From positions 1 to 25,828 of the forward strand of contig JAFDHB010000032.1 of assembly GCA_019308985.1 (NCBI GenBank): a stretch of DNA of 25,828 nt. Reading direction: 5' to 3'. Positions 6,702 to 12,917 of the stretch are shown piece by piece (positions within the stretch are counted from its first letter, which is position 1; each line of letters starts with the position of its first letter). A program made the translations under genes and the position numbers. This DNA comes from Deltaproteobacteria bacterium. GTDB taxonomy: Bacteria > Desulfobacterota > DSM-4660 > Desulfatiglandales > HGW-15. A model generated the notes under the pieces. That model did no database searches. It saw only the letters and a list, made by a program, of their open reading frames with translations, and had not been told where the DNA came from.

Positions 6702-8555
6702 ATGGGAGACGATTCAAAGCACAGTATCCCCGTGGGCACGGTAATGAATGAAAAATACGTGATCCTGGAGTTTATCGCGAAGGGAGGCATGGGAGAGGTC
6801 TATCGTTCCCACCAAATCAACCTGAAACGGGACGTGGCAATAAAGATCATATCCGAGGAATGGTTGGAATCCATCAAGGACAATCAGGAGGAGTTTGAGG
6901 TCGGTATCCAGCGATTCCACAATGAAGTTGAGGCAATGGCCCAAATCCGGCATCCCAACATCCTGCAAATCTACGATTACGGATCATTCACCCTTGAAGA
7001 GGACGAGAAGGGTGAAGCCAGGGAATATATTGTAATGGAATATGTCCCCGGAGGGACGTTGCGCTCAACCATGTCAGAAGACGGGTTTTACCCGGAAGAG
7101 GACTTGACCAAGGAGTGGCTGAGAGAGTATTTCCTGCCGGTACTTGATGGTATCCAGGCATTGCATGAGGCCGGGATCATTCACAGGGACCTGAAGCCCG
7201 GCAATATCCTCATGGATGGCAATATCCCCAAGATTACAGACTTCGGCCTGGCCCGTTCTACCAAGTTCAAGCCTGTAACCCAATCTGTTGACGTAAAGGG
7301 CACACCAACCTACATGTCTCCAGAGCACTTCTTGGATCTGAGACGAACAGATCACAGGGCTGATATCTATTCCCTCGGGAAGATACTGGTGGAGGCAATC
7401 GATGGCAAGAAAGTAGCCAAGGACATACCTTTCAAACAGGCCGGGCTCAGGAAGGCGGAGACGCCTTTTTTCAAGGCACTCGATCGTATAATCCGGACCG
7501 CGACGGAGGAAGATCGGGACAAGAGATGCAATTCCGTGAAAGAATTGCGGGAGGCAATAACCGGTGCACTGGGCCTGGAAGAGACAAAAAAAGGCGAGAG
7601 AGTGCCTTCGAGAGAGAGGACAGGTGCAAGGATCGTCCCCAGGCGTTGGATGGGGGCGGTTTTCGGCACCGTAATCCTATTTGTGCTCGTTATTGGGCTG
7701 TGGGTATTCCGAGAAGGCGTTTGGGAAACAGCCCCTTTCCGGAAAAGACAAGAGGTGGCAGTTGAAAAGGTGAATCAGCCGGAATCTCCGCTCCAGGAAT
7801 CACCGGCCCCTGGGAAGGGAAGCCTTCGCGAGGTGATTACCGGCAGGGACGGTGCGTCAATGCGGCTTATCCCGGGGGGCGACTTTCAATTCCCCATAAG
7901 ACTCGGGGGGCAAGAAAAAAAGATCCAGAAGGTAGACACTTTTTACATGGACGAAACAGAGGTGACAAATCACCAGTTTGTAGAATTCTTGAACAGGGTC
8001 ATCAAAAAAATCTCGGTAGGAGAAGGGGTTGTCAGGGGCGAAGGCAAGGTATGGTTGCTCCTGGGAGAAGTTACGGAGGGATATGAACCCATAGTGTATT
8101 CGGAGGGAAGCTTTAGGGTCAAGGATCCTGCTTTCCATTCCCATCCCGTGGTCAGGGTAACGCCTGAAGGAGCGGCCGCCTATGCCGGCTTCTTTGGCCG
8201 AAGGCTTCCAAGCGAATTGGAGTGGCTTTATGCAGAGGGTGGAATGAACGTCAGGCCGGTGGGTCAAGCAGGCGCCTCCCCCGGGCCTGACGCCCCTACG
8301 GGACACATGGAGATGATGGAGCAGATGCATGGACAAGGAGCCGGGGATACGCCTGGGCAAGAACCGCTACCGGAAACTCCTTTGCCTGTTGTCCTGTCCA
8401 AACCCAACTCTTACGGCGTCAAGGGGCTCGACGGTAATGTAAACGAGTGGGCGAGGAGGGGATCGAGATACGTTGTCATGCCTTCGGGGATTCCAAGGAA
8501 TCCATGGGAGGCCTTTGAGGAAGTGGGGTTCCGAACCGTCTTGGGTGTCAAATAA
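6702..8555 (+). CDS. Membrane Ser/Thr protein kinase with extracytoplasmic FGE-like sensor domain
   Basis: A 617-residue Hanks-type (PknB-like) kinase. The kinase domain spans about residues 15-290: glycine loop AKGGMGEVY, Lys48 in VAIKII, HRDLKPGN with catalytic D163, DFG at 180-182, and activation-loop GTPTYMSPEHF. A basic linker leads to one membrane helix (about 317-336, GAVFGTVILFVLVIGLWVF). The outer part (about 370-617) is a formylglycine-generating-enzyme-like fold: MRLIPGGDF, FYMDETEVTNHQFVEFLN, GRRLPSELEWLYA, GLDGNVNEWARRG, GFRTVLG. It contains no cysteine, so the oxidase cysteines of true FGE are missing and a ligand-binding role is likelier. A Met/His-rich insert (GHMEMMEQMHGQG, 534-546) could bind copper. 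It starts 28 bp after the phosphatase gene; ATG 6702 has AAGG upstream. Confidence 0.9.
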   Translation: MGDDSKHSIPVGTVMNEKYVILEFIAKGGMGEVYRSHQINLKRDVAIKIISEEWLESIKDNQEEFEVGIQRFHNEVEAMAQIRHPNILQIYDYGSFTLEEDEKGEAREYIVMEYVPGGTLRSTMSEDGFYPEEDLTKEWLREYFLPVLDGIQALHEAGIIHRDLKPGNILMDGNIPKITDFGLARSTKFKPVTQSVDVKGTPTYMSPEHFLDLRRTDHRADIYSLGKILVEAIDGKKVAKDIPFKQAGLRKAETPFFKALDRIIRTATEEDRDKRCNSVKELREAITGALGLEETKKGERVPSRERTGARIVPRRWMGAVFGTVILFVLVIGLWVFREGVWETAPFRKRQEVAVEKVNQPESPLQESPAPGKGSLREVITGRDGASMRLIPGGDFQFPIRLGGQEKKIQKVDTFYMDETEVTNHQFVEFLNRVIKKISVGEGVVRGEGKVWLLLGEVTEGYEPIVYSEGSFRVKDPAFHSHPVVRVTPEGAAAYAGFFGRRLPSELEWLYAEGGMNVRPVGQAGASPGPDAPTGHMEMMEQMHGQGAGDTPGQEPLPETPLPVVLSKPNSYGVKGLDGNVNEWARRGSRYVVMPSGIPRNPWEAFEEVGFRTVLGVK

Positions 8556-8616
8556 AGGCACGCCGATATTCGAAAAGGGATCAAGTTGTCCCCGGCTCAC
8601 AGGCAACCACAACAAT

Positions 8617-8804
8617 GATGGCTTCGTAAAAAGTCGAAATTGAGATGGCAAAGTAAAAAGCTTCAAGTAAGTCTTCAAGTTGAGCTTGCGAAATCCGGCT
8701 GAGCAGGAGCGCGCGAATCTCGTGTGATGAGGCGTACTTAGCGTACGCCGCAATCACAACGAGATGAAGCGCAACGCAGAAATTGGACTTTTTACGAAGC
8801 CATC
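8617..8804. mobile_element. 188-bp miniature inverted-repeat element (MITE-like)
   Basis: Perfect 19-bp terminal inverted repeats, GATGGCTTCGTAAAAAGTC at 8617-8635 and its complement at 8786-8804. The flanks share CAACAATGA (8610-8618 and 8804-8812), consistent with a target-site duplication of 6-9 bp whose edge overlaps the repeat ends. No ORF inside. The core holds an inner dyad GGCGTAC-nnn-GTACGCC, also found in the element at 10790-10923. It lies between the convergent ends of the kinase gene and the methyltransferase gene. Confidence 0.8.
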
Positions 8805-8824
8805 AACAATGAGCCGGGGTATCT

Positions 8825-9490
8825 TTACTCTATTCCCCGGAAAAGGGTGCTGTCATCTTTTCTCCCTATCCGAGGAATAAAGCGGGGAGTATTCTTGGCA
8901 TACCGAGAATACCTCTCACCGAACACTGATAACACTTCTCTTTCCTCCCTCAAGGCCAGGCGAAAGTATGTCCAAACCAGTACGGGAAACATTGCAACTG
9001 TTACTACCGTCGGCCACTGAATCAAGAAAGAGACCATAATTATGATAAAAGCAACGTATTGTGGATGCCTCACCCATGCGTAGGGGCCGACCGTGGCAAG
9101 GTCTCCCCTTTTCTGTCCATTGTAGAGGACCTTCCATGAGACGGCGAGAAGCACGAAGCCGCCAATGAGCATGATATTGCTGATCATATGGAGGGGACCG
9201 AGGTGTGCGTCGCCTTCCCAGCCGAGAATGGTCTGCAATATATGCCCCGAATCGTGGCTCAGCCAGTCTACCTGCGGGTACTTGGTTCCGAGCCATCCCG
9301 ACAGCAGGTATATGGTCAAGGGGAAACCATACATTTCCGTGAACAGGGCTGTGATAAAGGCGGAAAAAGCGCCAAAGGTCCGCCAGTCTCTCCTGGTCTT
9401 GGGCCTGAAAAAGCTGAAAGCGAAGAGTAGGATTATCAATGAATTCACCAGGACTATTCCCCACAGGCCGTAAGCATTTCCAATTTCCAT
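8825..9490 (-). CDS. Integral membrane methyltransferase, ICMT/PEMT-like
   Basis: A 221-residue polytopic membrane protein with about five hydrophobic helices. The C-terminal half has the isoprenylcysteine carboxyl methyltransferase / phospholipid methyltransferase signature: GPYAWVRHPQYVAF, a hydrophobic hairpin, then REEREVLSVFGERYSRYAKNTPRFIP, which in the family binds S-adenosylmethionine. Bacterial substrates are mostly unknown and may be lipids or small molecules; no substrate can be assigned here. GGAGG lies 11 bases before ATG 9490. It follows the YHS gene (stop 9617) by 126 bp on the same strand and may be read from that gene's sigma-54 promoter, but the gap could hold another promoter. 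Confidence 0.85.
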   Translation of the reverse strand: MEIGNAYGLWGIVLVNSLIILLFAFSFFRPKTRRDWRTFGAFSAFITALFTEMYGFPLTIYLLSGWLGTKYPQVDWLSHDSGHILQTILGWEGDAHLGPLHMISNIMLIGGFVLLAVSWKVLYNGQKRGDLATVGPYAWVRHPQYVAFIIIMVSFLIQWPTVVTVAMFPVLVWTYFRLALREEREVLSVFGERYSRYAKNTPRFIPRIGRKDDSTLFRGIE

Positions 9491-9616
9491 GTCAGATATG
9501 TCCTCCGGAATGATTCTTTCAACTCGGCTGCTGATCCGATGTCATCTCGTTTGCCGACCGAAATCAGGAAAGCCTTACGAGGGGCGTCTCTCCGATGGTT
9601 TTTCTGTTATATGAAT

Positions 9617-9874
9617 CTAGTGGCACTTTAAGGGCTTTCCGTTGGTTGCCCTGTTCAATCTTTCCAGGTACCTGCCCCAAATGCCTTTCCGTTTGGGTCC
9701 TTTTGTCTTCAAGTACTTGGCAGGATTTGTTTCAAAAGATCTGCGGCACCCCTCGGAACAGAACCAGTAGCTATGGCCCTGGTAGTTGGATACCAGCCGG
9801 GTACTCCCCGGGGCCACAGTCATGCCGCACACAGGGTCAATGAACGTGTTGTCTGTTTTCTCTGTTGCTTTCAT
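9617..9874 (-). CDS. YHS-domain metal-binding protein
   Basis: An 85-residue soluble protein with a YHS domain: DPVCGMTV (C16) followed by YQGHSYWFCSEGCRRSFETNPAKYL (C39 and C43). YHS domains are found in copper ATPases, mercury and copper resistance proteins and toluene monooxygenases, where the cysteines bind soft metals. A basic tail (TKGPKRKGIWGRYLERLNR) follows, with a final Cys-His. No signal peptide is visible, so it is probably cytoplasmic. The start at 9874 is preferred over 9937 because AGGAGGG sits about 5 bases upstream and the longer version would extend through the sigma-54 promoter at 9920-9934. That promoter and paired enhancer dyads at 10033-10092 make it part of the inferred metal regulon. 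Confidence 0.88.
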   Translation of the reverse strand: MKATEKTDNTFIDPVCGMTVAPGSTRLVSNYQGHSYWFCSEGCRRSFETNPAKYLKTKGPKRKGIWGRYLERLNRATNGKPLKCH

Positions 9875-9919
9875 TTTTCCCTCCTGAGCTTTTATCGCGT
9901 TTGTCTTCTTAAGGTAAAC

Positions 9920-9934
9920 GCAAGTTATGTGCCA
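9920..9934 (-). promoter_or_regulatory. Sigma-54 (RpoN) promoter of the YHS gene
   Basis: On the minus strand: TGGCAC-ATAAC-TTGC, with the -24 and -12 elements intact and the last consensus W replaced by G. The start site would be near 9908, giving a leader of about 35 nt. The upstream flank CTACATTG is shared with the promoter at 2841. Confidence 0.82.
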
Positions 9935-10032
9935 CAATGTAGTATATAAACCATAACACGTTAGAATTGCAAATATTATTTCACGTTAGGCATCCCGGGG
10001 ACGACACTTACGCTGGTGGTTCCCAGCAGGAG

Positions 10033-10092
10033 TGGCTACTAGGTATCCAGAATATCACCCGGCAAAGTATCCAGGAGGATACAAGGTATTCG
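10033..10092. promoter_or_regulatory. Paired enhancer dyads upstream of the YHS promoter
   Basis: TGGCTA-CTAGG-TATCCA at 10033-10049 (one mismatch to the perfect dyad) and AGGATA-CAAGG-TATTCG at 10076-10092 (weaker) start 43 bp apart. The proximal one is centred about 108 bp from the -24 element at 9934. The arrangement matches 2939-2997. An extra half-site cluster, TATCCAGGAGGATA, lies at 10068-10081. The rest of the 9935-10223 gap shows no gene. Confidence 0.65.
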
Positions 10093-10223
10093 AATATTCT
10101 GCCTTCTCAAGAGGGGTTCTAGGGACAGATTGCTGAGTAGGAAGAGAGAAGCATCTTTCGAGGCGGGGCATGTAGGAAGTGGAGGATGATGGGGGCCCCT
10201 CCTGGGGGCACCCCATCCTTGCA

Positions 10224-10730
10224 TTATCGCCAGCAAGTCCCTGGGCCATAACCCATGCCCATACCCATGCCTGGGCCGAAAGCGCCCATGGGACGGCCAC
10301 GGAACCTGCCGTATCCTCCGGCAAACCCCAAGTCCGGTGCAGACTTTTGGATTTCAAGCCTGTAGCTGAGGGCCTTTTCGCTGAGTTTGGCCCTGAGATC
10401 GTTTATTTCCCCCTGAAGGGCCTTTAGCCTTTCCTGATCAGGATTGGCTTGCCTCAGCAGGGCATTGAGTTCCGCAGCCTTGCTCCAGAGTTGGTTCCTG
10501 AGTTGGGCCGTCTCTTCAAAGAATTTTCTCCGAAGCTCCAGGAGCTGTTGTTGCTGCTCAGGGGTGACGGCTGCCGGGCCACCATAGTAGCTTCTCATGT
10601 AACCTGGTCCTGCTCCCCATTTGCCCATCCTGGGTCCTCCCCGGGGTCCATGTGCCCATGCCAGGACAGGAATGGCAAGGGCGGCTACGAGCAGTAAAAC
10701 ACCCACAGATGTGATCATTCGCTTTTTCAT
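10224..10730 (-). CDS. Spy/CpxP-like periplasmic heavy-metal-resistance protein (paralog B)
   Basis: A 168-residue exported protein, paralog of the 2274-2777 product. The signal peptide is residues 1-27 (MKKRMITSVG, hydrophobic core, AWA cleavage). The mature N-terminus is Gly/Arg/Met/Tyr-rich. The helical core from TPEQQQQLLELRRKFFEETAQLRNQLW through RQANPDQERLKALQGEINDLRAKLSEKALSYRLE aligns by eye with paralog A over most of its length. The tail carries GPGMGMGMGYGPG and ends Cys-Trp-Arg. It is more basic and has fewer MMG units than paralog A, so the pair may differ in metal preference. The start at 10730 has AGGAGG with an 8-base gap; both paralogs share an A-rich leader. Its sigma-54 promoter is intact but separated from its likely enhancer by an inserted element. 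Confidence 0.83.
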   Translation of the reverse strand: MKKRMITSVGVLLLVAALAIPVLAWAHGPRGGPRMGKWGAGPGYMRSYYGGPAAVTPEQQQQLLELRRKFFEETAQLRNQLWSKAAELNALLRQANPDQERLKALQGEINDLRAKLSEKALSYRLEIQKSAPDLGFAGGYGRFRGRPMGAFGPGMGMGMGYGPGTCWR

Positions 10731-10774
10731 GTTCCTAACCTCCTTCTGTTTTTTTGTTTTGCCTCCATTACAAA

Positions 10775-10789
10775 GCAAGCAATGTGCCA
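10775..10789 (-). promoter_or_regulatory. Sigma-54 (RpoN) promoter of Spy-like gene B
   Basis: On the minus strand: TGGCAC-ATTGC-TTGC followed by T, a full consensus match. The start site would be near 10763, about 33 nt before ATG 10730. The inverted repeat of the element at 10790-10923 begins directly next to the -24 box. Confidence 0.85.
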
Positions 10790-10923
10790 TTACCCCGATT
10801 CACCATCAAACACCATCTGCTGCGTTACGCTCGTCCCTCGTCGCTGCGGCGTACTTGAATGTACGCCTCACTTCTCGGGATTTCACAAGCCTTGCATCTG
10901 ATGCTTGCTGGTGAACGGGGTTA
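10790..10923. mobile_element. About 134-bp MITE-like element next to a sigma-54 promoter
   Basis: Imperfect terminal inverted repeats: ACCCCGATTCACCATCA from 10792 and, on the other strand, AACCCCGTTCACCAGCA ending at 10922. The interior contains GGCGTACTTGAATGTACGCC and CTGCGTT-CGCT stretches. These match the core of the 8617-8804 element read on the opposite strand, although the terminal repeats differ. No ORF. It separates the promoter at 10789 from the dyads at 11076-11134. Confidence 0.65.
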
Positions 10924-11075
10924 TCCCAAAGCATCTGGTTTTGCTAGATAAACCAAAAGTTGACGGTGGGTTTAAGCATTAGAGAAGTGATTTGGAAGAG
11001 GTGGCCGATATTACGGCATTATTTTCCAGGAAATCCAGGGAAGCGTGGGAGAAGGTCAAGGCGTGAAACAGAAAG

Positions 11076-11134
11076 TGGATACTCCTTACCCATTTAGCCA
11101 CAGGTTCGGCACAAAAACGGATAGAAAGTATCCA
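11076..11134. promoter_or_regulatory. Paired enhancer dyads displaced from Spy-like gene B
   Basis: TGGATA-CTCCT-TACCCA at 11076-11092 and CGGATA-GAAAG-TATCCA at 11118-11134 start 42 bp apart, exactly as at 2939/2981, each with one mismatch to the consensus. The proximal dyad is about 296 bp from the -24 element at 10789 instead of about 105 bp, with the element at 10790-10923 in between. Apart from these, 10924-11180 shows only a 27-codon open stretch without a good start (10983-11066). Confidence 0.7.
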
Positions 11135-11180
11135 CCTGGTGAAGGCTGCGGAGAATGGGGGGTCTCTCCCCTGCCTCTGC

Positions 11181-11561
11181 TTATCTCAACTGGGCCTCGT
11201 ATATGCCCTGGTTCTTGCAAATGTTCTCCGGGTCTTGAAATACGATTTCCAGGGATAATCTGACATCCTGATCCTCAAAATAATGATTAGGAATTATCTC
11301 CAGCAGACCCTCGTCTGCAAAGGCCTCCAGGTAGTTGGCCACAGATTGGGGGGAAATCTCAAGTAAATCAACATATCGGTGTTCTATCGCATACAAGAAG
11401 ACCTCAGCAGCAGCTTTACCCGTCTCAATAGAGTCGATGAGAACCAGCTTGTCCGCAAACACCCCGGTATTTTCAATTCCCGGATCATTCTTGGCCAAGG
11501 CCAAGGAGTTGAGAGAAAACAATAAAATCAGCAAACTGAGAAAAAAGATCTTCTTAAACAT
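11181..11561 (-). CDS. Secreted protein of unknown function
   Basis: About 126 residues. A clear signal peptide (MFKKIFFLSLLILLFSLNSLALA) is followed by an acidic mature part with no family I recognise. Visible features are a conserved-looking helix-rich segment (IETGKAAAEVFLYAIEHRYVDLLEISPQ) and a C-terminal half with one cysteine (ENICKNQGIYEAQLR). AAGGAGG precedes two adjacent ATG codons. The second (11561) has the better 6-base gap, while 11564 would add one Met. It lies downstream of the truncated threonine synthase gene on the same strand with a 134-bp gap. Low-complexity metal-binding residues typical of the neighbouring exported proteins are absent. Confidence 0.7.
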   Translation of the reverse strand: MFKKIFFLSLLILLFSLNSLALAKNDPGIENTGVFADKLVLIDSIETGKAAAEVFLYAIEHRYVDLLEISPQSVANYLEAFADEGLLEIIPNHYFEDQDVRLSLEIVFQDPENICKNQGIYEAQLR

Positions 11562-11698
11562 CATAAACCTCCTTTTGAAAAATCATGAAAAACAGGCTCC
11601 CTCGCACATGAAACGTGACTTGGAACTGGGAAAGAAGGGTGACGAGGACAGGAAGAAAACGAAAGTTTGTCTTCTACAGGTGAAGGAGCGAGGGTGTC

Positions 11699-12496
11699 TT
11701 AGTCCAGGTCCTCTCTTATAGGAGAACTTGATCGGCGGTTGCTCCCAAAGGGGGTAATCTCCTTTTGGGAGCGGTCCTTGCACATCTTCTGATACTGATC
11801 CACAACCTGTGTCCTCCATCCAAGCTGTTCAGCGATTTCGAAGGCAAAGGTCTTGGAACCCTCCGAATAGTAAGGGCGGAGATTGATGTTAACGAACCCC
11901 CATGGATACAGGGAGGCGATCTCCGAACAGAGCCTATTTACCTCATCGTATGAACCATCCACGGCCACCACCTCGGAACCGTAAACCGCTGTGCCTACGA
12001 CCTTGCTTTGTTCAATGGAAGAGGGGATGAAGAAGACATAACTCCCGAACCCGGTAGCAGAGGCTTGAGCGGCAAGGGAGTTAGCAAGGTTGCCGGTTGA
12101 GGCGCATGCCACCGTGTCGAACTCAAATTCCCTGGCCTTGGACAAGGCCACCGCCACGCCCCTGTCCTTGAATGAAAGGGTGGGTGAGTTGACCGCGTCA
12201 TTCTTGATATAAAGGTTCCGAAGCCCCAAACACTCCCCCAGCCTCTCAGCCTTTAGGAGGGGAGTGAAGCCGACGTGGAGACCAACCCGGGGCCCTTGGT
12301 TCAAAGGTAAGAGGGGATGGTATCTCCACATGCTCGGCGCTCCGAGAGCTATTGAGTCAGGTGAGAAGTCCTTAGCTATCTTCTCGTAGTCATAAATCAC
12401 TTCAAGGGGGCCGAAACATTCTTCGCACACGTATAAGGGCCCTTCCGGATATTCCTTGTTACACTCTGGGCATCTAAGGCCTGAATTGTAAGACAT
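11699..12496 (-). pseudogene. thrC: Threonine synthase, C-terminally truncated
   Basis: The first 230 or so residues are a good PLP-dependent threonine synthase. There is an N-terminal zinc ribbon (C9, C12, C24, C27), a substrate region NDAVNSPTLSFKDRG with the PLP lysine K110, CASTGNLANSLAAQ for phosphate binding, and a segment to AFEIAEQLGW. Family members run to about 390-450 residues; this one stops at 265. After GWR the sequence changes to a polar tail (TQVVDQYQKMCKDRSQ...) without the expected PxGSG-type cofactor region. I see no other frame downstream that restores it, so a deletion or rearrangement is likelier than a single frameshift. The start at 12496 has AGGAGG 8 bases upstream. 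It is probably non-functional in threonine synthesis unless the tail was repurposed. Confidence 0.75.
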
Positions 12497-12595
12497 AGAT
12501 AATTCCTCCTTTTCACTCTTTCCCCCGATAGGAAAGATCAAGTCAAGATAAGATCAAATAGTTTTTTTTGGAAACCTGTGACGGGAAGGGCCAAG

Positions 12596-12745
12596 CTAGG
12601 AGAGGGTCAGAGGCATCTCAGGGTAAGAAGAGGCGATATACTCTATCTGATCACTCGATTTTTCTTCCGCCGCAGATTCCCGCACGAATACGTTGCACAT
12701 TTCGCCATCGCGCATATCACCAGCGTCTTGCATGTCCATTTCCAT
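12596..12745 (-). CDS. Possible 49-residue Met/Asp-rich small protein
   Basis: A short ORF supported mainly by a strong GGAGG ribosome binding site 7-8 bases before ATG 12745. The N-terminus is MEMDMQDAGDMRDGEMCNVF, five methionines with acidic residues and one Cys in 17 positions. The rest (RESAAEEKSSDQIEYIASSYPEMP) is acidic and probably unstructured. There is no signal peptide or known domain. It lies between the truncated thrC gene and a palindromic site at 12774-12808, with the methyltransferase gene divergent beyond. The Met/Cys content is reminiscent of copper-binding peptides, but it could be a chance ORF or a gene remnant. Confidence 0.4.
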   Translation of the reverse strand: MEMDMQDAGDMRDGEMCNVFVRESAAEEKSSDQIEYIASSYPEMPLTLS

Positions 12746-12773
12746 ATCGCCACCTCCTTTCAAAGAGAAGATT

Positions 12774-12808
12774 TTGACACACTACGACAATGTGGTAGCC
12801 CATGTCAA
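12774..12808. promoter_or_regulatory. Nested palindromic operator candidate
   Basis: A 17-bp near-perfect palindrome CTAC-n-ACA-n-TGT-n-GTAG at 12782-12798 is flanked by TTGACA (12774-12779) and TGTCAA (12803-12808), giving an outer inverted repeat. It lies about 35 bp upstream of the small ORF start at 12745 and 110 bp upstream of the methyltransferase gene on the other strand. A dimeric repressor site overlapping a TTGACA -35 element is plausible; no matching -10 is clear. Confidence 0.5.
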
Positions 12809-12874
12809 GTGTTTTTATCAAAAATTGTCCCCACACTGAAAAATTTCTATTAACGCTGACTCCTCTGGAGATTT

Positions 12875-12899
12875 GGTATAAGATATAGGTTTTTATACC
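12875..12899 (+). promoter_or_regulatory. Inverted repeat just upstream of the methyltransferase gene
   Basis: GGTATAA at 12875-12881 and TTATACC at 12893-12899 form a perfect 7-bp inverted repeat with an 11-base spacer, ending 18 bp before ATG 12918. TATAAG within it could serve as a -10 element. Operator or promoter overlap is inferred only from symmetry and position. Confidence 0.35.
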
Positions 12900-12917
12900 T
12901 GGTTTTGGGGAGCCGGC

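Noticed and set aside
12578..12853. 91-codon plus-strand ORF
   Set aside because: It has no ribosome binding site, a basic and irregular composition, and overlaps the small ORF and palindrome on the other strand.
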